NCBI GenBank assembly: GCA_910589035.1
Contig: CAJUSI010000005.1
Location: 1 to 64,000, forward strand
From: an uncultured Acetatifactor sp.
Lineage (GTDB): Bacteria; Bacillota; Clostridia; Lachnospirales; Lachnospiraceae
DNA length: 64,000 nt
Direction: 5' to 3'
The notes beneath the pieces are model-generated. The model was not told where the DNA came from. It saw only the letters and a list, made by a program, of their open reading frames with translations, and did not search any database. A program made the position numbers and the translations under genes. Shown one piece after another: positions 51,751 through 59,838 of this stretch (its first letter is position 1; each line of letters starts with the position of its first letter).

Positions 51751-51990
51751 GCAAAGAAGGCAGGGGAAAGCTGCCGGCAACGGCAAAGAAAACAAGGAAA
51801 AAGCCGCCGGCAGGGCAAAGAAGGCAGGGGAAAGCTGCCGGCAACGGCAAAGAAAGCAAGGAAAAAGCCGCCGACAGGGCGAAGAAGGCAGGGAAAGCCG
51901 CCGGCAGGGCGAAGAAGGCAGGGAAAGCTGCTGGAAACGGCAAAGAAAACAAGGAAAAAGCCGCCGGCAAGGCGAAGAAAGCAGGGGGAT
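51751..51990 (+). repeat. 64-bp tandem repeat between fumarase subunit genes
   Basis: Copies start at 51751, 51815, 51879 (internally deleted, 30 bp), 51909 and 51972 (partial), each opening GCAAAGAAGGCAGGG or GCGAAGAAGGCAGGG. In the frame of the beta subunit the right half would encode Lys/Ala/Gly-rich KAAGRAKKAGKAAG-type sequence, but the frame slips in the left copies. The array runs up to 6 bases before the beta-subunit ATG. Confidence 0.9.
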
Positions 51991-51995
51991 CGGAA

Positions 51996-52538
51996 ATGGA
52001 GAGACATATTGCAGTGCCGATGAAAGAGGAGGAAGCGGTTTCGCTCCATGCGGGAGATTATGTGTATTTGACGGGAACGATTTATACTGCCCGGGATGCC
52101 GCGCATAAGAGAATGCAGGAGACCTTGGAGCGAGGAGAAGCCCTGCCTGTGAGTCTGGAAGATAATATCATCTATTACATGGGTCCGTCACCCGCCAGGC
52201 CCGGAAGAGTCATCGGCTCTGCAGGTCCCACCACGGCGAGCCGTATGGATAAATATACGCCGGCATTGCTGGATTTGGGCCTGAGAGGAATGATAGGGAA
52301 GGGAAAGCGGAGTCAGGCGGTTCGGGAGAGTATCATTCGTAATGGTGCTGTTTATTTTGCAGCTGTGGGGGGAGCGGGAGCCCTGCTGTCACGCTCCATC
52401 ACCGCGTCCGAGGTAATTGCCTATGATGACCTTGGCACGGAGGCGATCCGAAGGCTGGAAGTAAAGGATTTTCCTGTGATTGTGGTAATGGACGCTGCCG
52501 GAAATGATTTATATGAGCAGATCAAAATGGCAGATTAA
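51996..52538 (+). CDS. Class I fumarate hydratase, beta subunit
   Basis: The 180-residue protein has the FumB/TtdB pattern: LHAGDYVYLTGTIYTARDAA, YMGPSPARPGRVIGSAGPTT, GKGKRSQAVRESI and AVGGAGALLSRSI. It completes the active site with the alpha subunit. The ATG at 51996 gives the normal family start; the GGGGGAT of the last repeat unit serves as ribosome site. In-frame Lys/Ala-rich codons extend upstream of the ATG, so an N-terminally extended form is conceivable but unlikely. Confidence 0.9.
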   Translation: MERHIAVPMKEEEAVSLHAGDYVYLTGTIYTARDAAHKRMQETLERGEALPVSLEDNIIYYMGPSPARPGRVIGSAGPTTASRMDKYTPALLDLGLRGMIGKGKRSQAVRESIIRNGAVYFAAVGGAGALLSRSITASEVIAYDDLGTEAIRRLEVKDFPVIVVMDAAGNDLYEQIKMAD

Positions 52539-52579
52539 AATGAGTAAATTAAAATGATTAAAATTCTGCAAAAAAAGAA

Positions 52580-52608
52580 TTGACAAGAGAAGGCATTTTC
52601 TGTATAAT
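52580..52608 (+). promoter_or_regulatory. Perfect-consensus sigma-A promoter for tRNA-Ser
   Basis: TTGACA (52580-52585), 17-base spacer, TATAAT (52603-52608), all twelve positions consensus. It lies 91 bases before the mature tRNA. Confidence 0.88.
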
Positions 52609-52699
52609 AATAGTTGTGCCGCAAGAGGCGGTTTGAAAATCAGGACAATGAAAAGCATTTTTTATTGTCATATATTGGCAGAGCAGCAGTTCGGATTAA

Positions 52700-52787
52700 G
52701 GAGAAATACTCAAGAGGCCGAAGAGGCGCCCCTGCTAAGGGTGTAGGTCGGGCAACCGGCGCGAGGGTTCAAATCCCTCTTTCTCCG
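52700..52787 (+). tRNA. tRNA-Ser (anticodon GCU)
   Basis: An 88-nt class II tRNA: acceptor GGAGAAA/TTTCTCC with discriminator G, anticodon arm CGCCC-CTGCTAA-GGGTG with anticodon GCT at 52734-52736 (reads AGC/AGU), a long variable arm, and a T-loop GGGTTCAAATCCC. CCA is not encoded. A consensus promoter and a terminator bracket the gene. Confidence 0.96.
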
Positions 52788-52879
52788 TTTCCTCTGCCAG
52801 TTATATGATACGATTTACAGTGATCACACAGAAATAGCGGCTTTTCATCAAGCTGAACGCATGGTCTGCAGTATATGAT

Positions 52880-52913
52880 ACAGAAGTGTTGGAAGACAAT
52901 ACTTCTGTTTTTT
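52880..52913. terminator. Bidirectional terminator between tRNA-Ser and the transglutaminase gene
   Basis: ACAGAAGTGTTG (52880-52891) pairs with CAATACTTCTGT (52897-52908), followed by T6. It ends the tRNA transcript, and also lies just downstream of the minus-strand transglutaminase-like gene. Confidence 0.85.
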
Positions 52914-52962
52914 GATATCAGGAATCAGAAGAACAGCACAGCCGGGGCAAGGGGCCAGGCGT

Positions 52963-54171
52963 CTAAGGACCCTGGCCGGGATCCGGCCCGAATATAACGG
53001 TGGTTTCCCGCTCTGGATACAGGCTTGCGTCAAAGGTGTAATAATTGGGTCGCCCTGTATAGAGCTTTGTGTAGGCCTGTACCTGCGCATCCGTCTGCAT
53101 GAAGCACTGATAAGGATAATTCCTCTGGCGGGGGCTTGCATCACAGTGATACCAGCCATCTCCTGTATTTACCAGATTCCACATGTGATCGGTAGTTCCG
53201 CCGACTCTTGACACATATAGATTATCGATGCCGCACCGGGTGAGAAGCAGGGCATAGGTGGCGCAGTATATGTAGCAGTCTCCGCTTTTCCGGGTCAGAC
53301 CGTCATAAGCATACTCCCAGAAGTTCTCACGGGCAGTCGAGGTTGCCGCATAACGTATATTGTCGCCGCACCAAAGCCACAGAGTATATGCAGTCTCATA
53401 GGCGCTCATATCGGAAGTAATGACTTCTTCGATGACCGCATCTGCCAGTGCATTTGTATCTTCCTCCGTGGGGATGTAGTCCCTGGTCACGGTAACGGTT
53501 GTCTCCGCCACGGTTTCATTACCGGACGAATCCACAGCAGTATAGTACAGGGGATAGGTTCCGGGGATATTTGTATTGACAGAGCTGCTGTCCACTGTAA
53601 GGAGAATGTCTCCCTCCGCATTGTCGGAAAGCGTAATGCTTTTCTTGTAGGATATATTCCCTCCGACGGGCATGGATAGGGCATTGACTCCCTCGATGAC
53701 AGGAGGCGTCGTGTCGATAATTCTGACGGTGACGGTAAAGGGAATTTCCCGGCATTTTACATGGAGTTCATGGACTGTACCGGCCATGCCAAGCTCTTTG
53801 GCTGACAGAATGGTATCAAAGACCACCTCTTCTCCCCGGTAATCTTCAAATAGATCTGCGGCTGTTATCTCCAAGGCACCGGCCTCTATTTCTATATAGG
53901 CCAACAGATCAGGCGTCTCTGCGGGGGGAAGCTCCTGTTCCATGGAAGGAGAGTCTTCTGTTGCACCAGCCGGCGGCCGGCCTGTACCTGCACTGGCATC
54001 AGATGAAAACATGGCATCCGAACCTTGTGATGTTTCCGGAGAGCCGTCGGGGAAGACAATAATTGCCGGAAGAATGGTAATACAGCAAAGGGTGAAAAAA
54101 GTCAATGCAGTTGTCAGGCAGAAAATGTATTTGATAAGTCTTCTCTTTTTTCTCTTCATTTTCAGGTACAT
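52963..54171 (-). CDS. Secreted Ig-like/transglutaminase-domain protein
   Basis: About 402 residues from the ATG at 54171. A basic start and one membrane segment (about 12-36) precede a Pro/Ser/Glu-rich linker, two beta-rich (Ig/cadherin-like) domains (IIDTTPPVIEGVNALSMPVG, GTYPLYYTAVDSSGNETVAE) and a C-terminal transglutaminase core: Cys in SGDCYIYCATYALL, His in TDHMWNLV, Asp in WYHCDASP. It is anchored outside the cell and may crosslink or cut wall proteins. A promoter at 54224-54252 overlaps the longer TTG start, so the true start must lie inside; an AAGGAG at about 54200 fits a CTG start at about 54192. Confidence 0.83.
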   Translation of the reverse strand: MYLKMKRKKRRLIKYIFCLTTALTFFTLCCITILPAIIVFPDGSPETSQGSDAMFSSDASAGTGRPPAGATEDSPSMEQELPPAETPDLLAYIEIEAGALEITAADLFEDYRGEEVVFDTILSAKELGMAGTVHELHVKCREIPFTVTVRIIDTTPPVIEGVNALSMPVGGNISYKKSITLSDNAEGDILLTVDSSSVNTNIPGTYPLYYTAVDSSGNETVAETTVTVTRDYIPTEEDTNALADAVIEEVITSDMSAYETAYTLWLWCGDNIRYAATSTARENFWEYAYDGLTRKSGDCYIYCATYALLLTRCGIDNLYVSRVGGTTDHMWNLVNTGDGWYHCDASPRQRNYPYQCFMQTDAQVQAYTKLYTGRPNYYTFDASLYPERETTVIFGPDPGQGP

Positions 54172-54223
54172 GGGCTGAGAGCTTACTTTTCCCAGGGCGT
54201 CTCCTTCTGCGTTGCTGTATGAA

Positions 54224-54252
54224 ATTATACTCTTATACATACAGGATTTCAA
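54224..54252 (-). promoter_or_regulatory. Sigma-A promoter of the transglutaminase-domain gene
   Basis: Read on the minus strand, TTGAAA (54252-54247), 17-base spacer, TATAAT (54229-54224). It places the transcript start near 54217 and excludes upstream start codons. Confidence 0.75.
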
Positions 54253-54634
54253 CCGTGATTTGAAAACTTTCCCCGGGCACTTCCGGGTATTCCCGAGTTT
54301 TTTCGTTCTTTCCGATATCGTTCCGGCCGGACAGGCTGCAACCCAAATTTTGCCAAAAAGCGCAAGAGACCGTTGTTAAAAATTTTTTCTACCCGTTCGC
54401 CGCAAATCCAGCAGCCCTCCTGCATCGCAATCAAAGAGCCCGCTGCAAAGGCAGCCGTTACCGCAGATAACGAGCTTAAGGGGCTTGGGGACGTGTCACC
54501 AACAAGCGTTTACGCAGGTTTTCCGGGTGCGGGAAATCTGTGTAAATGAGCCTTCTGTATAGGAAGGCATTGGTTACCAGCATTATCCTGAATTCAGAAC
54601 AACAGTTTTCTGCAAAACGTATATTTTCTGATAT
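54253..54634. other. Intergenic region without a recognisable gene
   Basis: The 382 bases between two minus-strand genes show no convincing frame with a ribosome site. The 12-mer GCAGATAACGAG at 54463-54474 recurs at 55559-55570, so copies lie on both sides of the LysR gene. No T-run terminator for the LysR gene was found. Confidence 0.5.
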
Positions 54635-55528
54635 TTACAAGGGGTTGTGAGATTCCAGTTCTTTTTTCAGCTGATTCAGAAAAGCATTAGAAGCTCTCGA
54701 AAACACCTGATATTTTTTCCATACAATACAGAGTCCGGCTTCCAACGCCGGATAAAGAGGACGAAAACAAAGAGAACTATTACCGGCAGTATTTATTATT
54801 TTATCCAAAGCAATTACATAACCGAATCCTTTCCTGACAAACCAAGAGGCATTATAGACCAGGTCGTAGGTGGCGACAATATTCAATTTCGATATGTCCG
54901 CCTTCAGCCATGAAAACATCTCGCTGTTGATGGATGTCTGATGGGATATAATAAGCGGCTTATCCCACAGATCTTCTGCTATAATTGTTTCCCTTTCTGC
55001 CAAAGGACTGTCCTCTCTCATCAGGACACCCCATGTATCTTTAAACGGAAGTCTCATATAATCATATTTATTTACATCCACAGGCCCGACCAAAAGCCCA
55101 AAATCAATCAGCCCTTTATCCAGCCGCTCCATAACACGCTCGGCATCACCACTGTAAATATGATAATGAACCAGCGGATGCTCCTGCTGTAAATTCCAGG
55201 CTGCCTGGGCAAGAAAAGAAATGCCTTCCGTTTCTCCACAGCCAATATGAACCTTTCCATTGATATTTTCATTTGACGAAGTCAATTCAGCCTTTGTTTT
55301 TTCCATAAGGTCAACCAGTTCTTCCGCCCGTTTTTTCAGCAGCATTCCGTCCTCTGTCAATGTAACCTTTTTACTTCCGCGTATCAAGAGTTGTTTTCCC
55401 AGTTCGTCCTCCAGATCCTTTAACTGTCTTGAAAGAGGCGGCTGAGTCATATTAAGGCGCTCTGCCGCTTTTGTAATGCTTTCTTCCCTCACAACGGCGA
55501 GAAAATACTGCAAAATCCGAATATCCAT
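54635..55528 (-). CDS. LysR family transcriptional regulator
   Basis: The 297-residue protein has an N-terminal winged HTH (MDIRILQYFLAVVREESITK, RLNMTQPPLSRQLKDLE) and a C-terminal effector-binding domain. The ATG at 55528 has AGGAGG 8 bases upstream; an ATG at 55549 lacks spacing. It is divergent from the aldo/keto reductase remnants, whose intact ancestors it probably controlled. The effector is unknown. Confidence 0.93.
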   Translation of the reverse strand: MDIRILQYFLAVVREESITKAAERLNMTQPPLSRQLKDLEDELGKQLLIRGSKKVTLTEDGMLLKKRAEELVDLMEKTKAELTSSNENINGKVHIGCGETEGISFLAQAAWNLQQEHPLVHYHIYSGDAERVMERLDKGLIDFGLLVGPVDVNKYDYMRLPFKDTWGVLMREDSPLAERETIIAEDLWDKPLIISHQTSINSEMFSWLKADISKLNIVATYDLVYNASWFVRKGFGYVIALDKIINTAGNSSLCFRPLYPALEAGLCIVWKKYQVFSRASNAFLNQLKKELESHNPL

Positions 55529-55639
55529 AAATAAAGCCTCCTGTCGCATTCAACCATTGCAGATAACGAGTTAATTAAGGTTGATTATAACGCCAAATTT
55601 AATACCTTTCAAGTATGCAAGCTCATTCTTCATATGTAT

Positions 55640-55668
55640 TTGATATTTATAGCGACGGCACTTATAAT
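55640..55668 (+). promoter_or_regulatory. Sigma-A promoter of the aldo/keto reductase locus
   Basis: TTGATA (55640-55645), 17-base spacer, TATAAT (55663-55668). It lies in the divergent gap with the LysR gene, where LysR-type regulators usually bind; a T-N11-A box was not assigned. Confidence 0.7.
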
Positions 55669-55746
55669 AACTTTAGAATGAGGCAGATGAAAAATCTTAA
55701 CTGCCTGATTTACATAATGTGAAGCATATATAAGGAGAATCTGAAC

Positions 55747-56658
55747 ATGAGTATAAGAATGCCTAAAACTGCATTAGGAGCCTGGTCATGGGGCGCGGGA
55801 GCGGCCGGCGGAGATCAGGTATTTGGAAACCATCTCTTTGAGGAGGATTTGAAACCCGTATTTAAGAAGGCAATGGAGTATGGGCTGTGCCTGTGGGATA
55901 CGGCTGCTGTATATGGAGAAGGCAGCTCTGAACGTATCCTGGGAAATTTTGTGAAAGAAGTATCACGAAAGGACGTTATCCTATCCACAAAATTTACCCC
56001 ACAGATTGCCAGTGCCTCGCCGGACGCAATGCAGAAAATGATTGACGGAAGCAAGGAACGTCTGCATACAGATATCATCGACATTTACTGGATTCACAAT
56101 TCCTTAGATGTTGAAAAATGGACTCCGGATGTCATTCCGCTGGCAAAGAGCGGACAGATTAAGGCAATCGGTGTTTCTAATCATAACCTTGCTGAAATCA
56201 GGCGGGCGAATGAAATCCTTGCAGCGGAAGGCTTGAAGATATCGGCAGTACAAAACCATTACAGCCTTTTACACCGCTCCTCAGAGCGGGCCGGTATCCT
56301 TGATTATTGTAAGGAAAACGGCATAACATTTTATTCTTATATGGTCTTGGAACAGGGAGCGCTTACCGGGCGGTATACAGAGGAAAATCCTTTTCCGGCA
56401 GGTACGGGACGCGGCGATTCTTATAATCCCCACCTGAAAAAACTGTCGGCATTGATTCATGAAATGGAAATTGTTGGAACCCGCTTTGATGCCAACCCGG
56501 CACAGGTTGCCACAGCGTGGGCGAGGCTGTCAGAAATTCCGGCATACCGAGGGAAGAAATTTTTGTTATTACGAAACTGTACCCGAATCAGTTTTCAAAT
56601 CCTGAAGAAGCGATTGAGGAGGCTCTTAACAAGCTGGATATTGATTACATTGATATGA
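55747..56658 (+). pseudogene. 3'-truncated aldo/keto reductase fused out of frame to a second one
   Basis: Residues 1-258 are a good AKR: LCLWDTAAVYGEGSSERILG (catalytic Tyr), STKFTP (Lys), DIYWIHNSLD (His), AIGVSNHNLAEI and late VATAWA. At about 56518 the sequence jumps into the middle of a second AKR gene in another frame, so the last 46 codons (to 56658) are unrelated basic sequence. The C-terminal cofactor-binding part (NADPH site) is missing, so activity is doubtful. Start ATG 55747 is about 9 bases after AAGGAG. Divergent from lysR. Confidence 0.83.
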
Positions 56659-57155
56659 TGTTACTCCATCATCCGGGAACAGGTGACGTTGAGGCGTATC
56701 TTGCTATGGAGAATGCAGTCGCCGATGGAAAAATCCGTTCTATCGGATTGTCGAACTGGTACATTGAGGAACTGGAAGAATTTTTACCGCAGGTAAATAT
56801 CACACCTGCGATGGTTCAGAATGAGATACATCCATATTATCAGGAAAATGATGTAATCCCCTACATTCAAAGCCACGGTATTGTCGTGCAGGGCTGGTAT
56901 CCGCTGGGAGGCAGGGGCCATACGGCAGAGCTGCTTGGCGACAAGGTAATTTCAGAAATTGCGGCAGCTCATGGAAAATCCTCTGCGCAGATTATCCTGC
57001 GGTGGAATTTGCAAAAAGGTGTGGTTGTTATCCCCGGTTCCAGTAATCCTGACCATATAAAGGAGAATACGGAACTGTTTGATTTTGAATTGACCGTAGA
57101 GGAAATGGAACGGATTAATTCCCTTGACCGGGGAGAGAAACATGACTGGTATTGA
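56517..57155 (+). pseudogene. 5'-truncated aldo/keto reductase (second gene of the fusion)
   Basis: The frame begins inside the first AKR remnant and continues GEAVRNSGIPREEIFVITKL, IDYIDMMLLHHPG, SIGLSNWYIEEL, and the C-terminal cofactor block WNLQKGVVVIPGSSNPDHI. It lacks the first roughly 60 residues, including the catalytic Asp and Tyr, and has no ribosome site. The C-terminal end is normal. A deletion joined the two reductase genes, and the shared bases GTGGGCGA at the junction (about 56517-56525) suggest short-homology recombination. Confidence 0.8.
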
Positions 57156-57252
57156 GAATCGTTTTATCTTCCCATAAAACGATTCGATACTTCTCGATTT
57201 GTGAATACAAATTGAGAAGGTTCCCTGATTTCCCAAAATGGAGGTAAGAATA

Positions 57253-57838
57253 ATGAAGATTTTAGGAATTAACAGCAGCGCCAGAAAGGACGGCAATACT
57301 GCAATATTGATGGAAAAGGCGTTTGAGGCTCTGCATAAAGAGGGTATTGAAACGGAAATGATTCAGCTTTCCGGTAAAATAATCGAGCCATGCAAAGCAT
57401 GCTTCGCATGCGACGGACAGAGAAACTGTGTTCATAAAAAAGATCAGTTTCAAGATATTTTTGAAAAAATGACGCAGGCAGATGGGATTATTCTTGGTTC
57501 ACCTGGTTTATACGGCAAACATTTCTGCGAATATGCAGGCGCTGTTGGAGCGCGCTTCCGTAGTGACAGATATGAACCGAAAAGAAAAATTGTTTCGGCA
57601 TAAGCCAGGTGCGGCTATTACGGCAGCACGCAGAGGTGGCGCACTCAATGCACTCGACGCAATGAACCATTTCTTTCTGCTGCAGAACATGTTTATTGTA
57701 GGATCCTCTTACTGGCCTATGGCCTATGGGCAGATGCCGGGGGATGTAGAGAAGGATGAAGAAGGTCTTGCTACTATGAGCAATCTCGGCCGGAATATGG
57801 CTTATCTTTTGAAGGCTCTGGAAGAAAGGCGGCAATAA
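57253..57838 (+). pseudogene. Frameshifted NADPH-dependent FMN reductase (flavodoxin-fold)
   Basis: Frame 1 encodes MKILGINSSARKDGNTAILM, CKACFACDGQRNCVHKKDQF and QADGIILGSP, then an extra G near 57505 shifts the frame. Frame 2 resumes SANISANMQALLERASVVTD, NALDAMNHFFLLQNMFIVGS through to 57838. Removing one G restores a single protein of about 195 residues, the usual size. Start ATG 57253 has GGAGGTAAG upstream. The gene may be broken recently, or the base could be a sequencing error. Confidence 0.8.
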
Positions 57839-57839
57839 G

Positions 57840-58529
57840 ATGAAAAAGAAAATTTGTATAATGCTTTCATTTCTGTTGCTTTTTATAATGGCCGGATGTG
57901 GAAGTGAAGGAGCTGGAAATGGAGCGGAAAGCACTCTGCCACAAACGGATGGGCAGATAGAGCAATCATCAGATGATACACAGGGAGGTTCTGAAACAGA
58001 AAATCAGCAATCCTCAGAAGTGGTTTCAGAACCGGAAGAGGAGCCTGATATGGAAACAAAAACATTAGTAGTTTATTTTTCTGCTACCGGAACGACAAAG
58101 CTACTGGCAGAGTATGCAGCGGAAATCCTAAACGCTGATCTTTATGAGATAGTACCGGAAACCCTTTATACAGAGGAGGATCTGGCATATTATACAAATG
58201 GCCGGGCAGATCAGGAACAAAACGATTCTTCTGCACGTCCTGCCATTTCCGGTAGTGTGGAAAACATGGAGAATTATGATACCATCATCCTCGGCTATCC
58301 TATCTGGCATGGGCAGGCTCCCCGGATTATCAGTACCTTTTTAGAAAGCTATGATTTTTCAGGAAAAACAATCGTTCCTTTCTGCACCTCCCACAGCAGC
58401 GGTATTGGTTCCAGCGCGGATCATTTACACGCCTTATGTTCGGATTCTACAGAATGGAAAGATGGAAAGAGATTTGAGGCCGGAACGACAAAAGAGGTAA
58501 TAGAAGAATGGCTCAAGGGTTACCTGTAG
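57840..58529 (+). CDS. Flavodoxin-domain lipoprotein
   Basis: The 229-residue protein has a lipoprotein signal peptide with lipobox MAGC (Cys about 20), a Ser/Glu/Gln-rich linker (about 22-73) and a flavodoxin fold: TLVVYFSATGTTKLLAEYA (FMN phosphate loop), YDTIILGYPIWHGQAPRI, SHSSGIGSSADHL. It would be an extracytoplasmic FMN electron carrier or reductase. It starts right after the frameshifted FMN reductase, so the two were probably one operon. No ribosome site beyond the Glu/Arg-coding AAGGCGG is seen. Confidence 0.85.
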   Translation: MKKKICIMLSFLLLFIMAGCGSEGAGNGAESTLPQTDGQIEQSSDDTQGGSETENQQSSEVVSEPEEEPDMETKTLVVYFSATGTTKLLAEYAAEILNADLYEIVPETLYTEEDLAYYTNGRADQEQNDSSARPAISGSVENMENYDTIILGYPIWHGQAPRIISTFLESYDFSGKTIVPFCTSHSSGIGSSADHLHALCSDSTEWKDGKRFEAGTTKEVIEEWLKGYL

Positions 58530-58680
58530 CGTGCGGAACAATATTCCGAGATACAGGAGCTTGATGCAACCACCATCAATGAGCTTATTGAAAAGATTGT
58601 GATACACAACGCGGGGAAAATAGGCGGACGGAAACATGTCACGATCAGGATTTAGTTCATCTATGTGGGAAAGATACGAA
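58530..58680 (+). pseudogene. 3' remnant of a large serine recombinase
   Basis: The stretch right after the flavodoxin stop encodes RAEQYSEIQELDATTINELI, EKIVIHNAG and, after an in-frame stop, FIYVGKIRIL. These match the C-terminal (DUF4368-type) end of Tn916/Tn5397-like site-specific serine recombinases. No start, catalytic domain or partner gene is present. It marks a past mobile element at this spot. Confidence 0.65.
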
Positions 58681-58799
58681 TTCTGCTGCATAAACCAGAA
58701 TTGTCTTTTGACACAACACAACCGGCGTAACTTATGCCGCGCCGGTTGGAAATTGTTCTGAAAACGACGTCCCCATGGAATCGGACATGCAGGTACGAA

Positions 58800-59585
58800 T
58801 TATAAAAGCAATTCGTAATTGAAATTACCCATGGCCTTTTTCATGAGAAGCCAGGCCAGAAGTCCGCACAGGATTCCGATTCCCAGAAGAATCCAGAAGC
58901 TGATCAGGAGGATTCCCGTAAATTGCCCCGCGACCAGAAGAAGGAGGGGAAGAATCAGGAAAACGGCGGCCTGCTGTGCATCTTCCATGCTCTGGGCTTT
59001 TGCGGACAGGCGCACGATCAGGGTAATTGCAATCATGGAGATGGCGGGCGAGACCAATAGAAGCACAAGCAGCCAGTTAAGACTGGGAGCCGTAAGCCTT
59101 CCTGAGAGAGCGAAGATTTCACTTTCCAGTACCAGTAGCATTATGCAAAAGGATAGCAGAGAAACCATCATACTCAGCAAAAAGGAAGCCAGCACTTTGG
59201 AACGGAAAATCTGCTTCAGGGAAAGCGGGCAATAGAGCAGTGTCTCCAGTGTACGCTTTTCCTTCTCTCCCACAAAGGAACTGGCTGCCATGATGGAAGC
59301 TGCCATAATGGGAATGATGAGAAAGAATACCGGCAGAAGATAGTTCAGCAGGAGATTGGCCACGGTCTGCTCCAGGCTCTCAGAATACTCCGCAGCGGGA
59401 AGGAGCTCTATCAGGCGCTCAAATTCCGAGGTTTTGTCCGGAATAAAATGAATAGCAAACACGAAAATGCTGGGCATGAGGACTGTAAGGACAATGGGAA
59501 CCAAAAGCAAAGGAAGGAACATCCTTTTATTGGTGGCAACCTGTCGCAGATCTTTATTAATAATGGCAAGCATTTCTTTTCTCAT
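58800..59585 (-). CDS. ABC-2 type exporter permease (NatB-like)
   Basis: About 261 residues from the ATG at 59585. A membrane segment near 20-45, a large extracytoplasmic loop and five further segments surround the conserved ABC-2 block GEKEKRTLETLLYCPLS. It pairs with the ATPase gene at 59839-60771. No ribosome site precedes 59585; a strong AAGGAGG is at about 59794-59800, far upstream, separated from it by the palindromic repeats at 59612-59758. Since the repeat period is a multiple of three, an N-terminally extended protein from about 59849 is possible. Confidence 0.82.
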   Translation of the reverse strand: MRKEMLAIINKDLRQVATNKRMFLPLLLVPIVLTVLMPSIFVFAIHFIPDKTSEFERLIELLPAAEYSESLEQTVANLLLNYLLPVFFLIIPIMAASIMAASSFVGEKEKRTLETLLYCPLSLKQIFRSKVLASFLLSMMVSLLSFCIMLLVLESEIFALSGRLTAPSLNWLLVLLLVSPAISMIAITLIVRLSAKAQSMEDAQQAAVFLILPLLLLVAGQFTGILLISFWILLGIGILCGLLAWLLMKKAMGNFNYELLL

Positions 59586-59611
59586 AATGAATTTTTTATA
59601 ATAGAACCTGG

Positions 59612-59758
59612 ATAATAGAATCATCTTTTTGATTCTATTATAGAGCCTGGATAATAGAATCATCTTTTTGATTCTATTATAGAGCCTGGATAATAGAATC
59701 ATCTTTTTGATTCTATTATGGAACCTGGATAATAGAATCATTTTTTTGATTTTATTAT
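59612..59758. repeat. Four tandem 39-bp units, each with a 30-bp palindrome
   Basis: Palindromes ATAATAGAATCA-N6-TGATTCTATTAT lie at 59612, 59651, 59690 and 59729, each followed by a 9-base linker (AGAGCCTGG or similar). The last is degenerate. On the minus strand they lie between the ATPase and permease genes and read in frame as IKKMILLSRLYNR-type repeats. The same palindrome occurs once at 22377-22406. Confidence 0.93.
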
Positions 59759-59838
59759 AGAAACCTCTCCGCGGCTCTATTATGGTATTAACCTCCTTCG
59801 TTTCAAGATTTTTTACCTTCTGTGTGTGCAGCCGCCCG

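Noticed and set aside
51655..52023. Basic 122-codon frame across the fumarase gap
   Set aside because: Starts inside the alpha gene, ends inside the beta gene, and owes its Lys/Arg richness to the repeat.
52963..54252. Longer start (TTG 54252) for the transglutaminase-domain gene
   Set aside because: The codon lies inside the -35 element of a near-perfect promoter, so it would not be transcribed.
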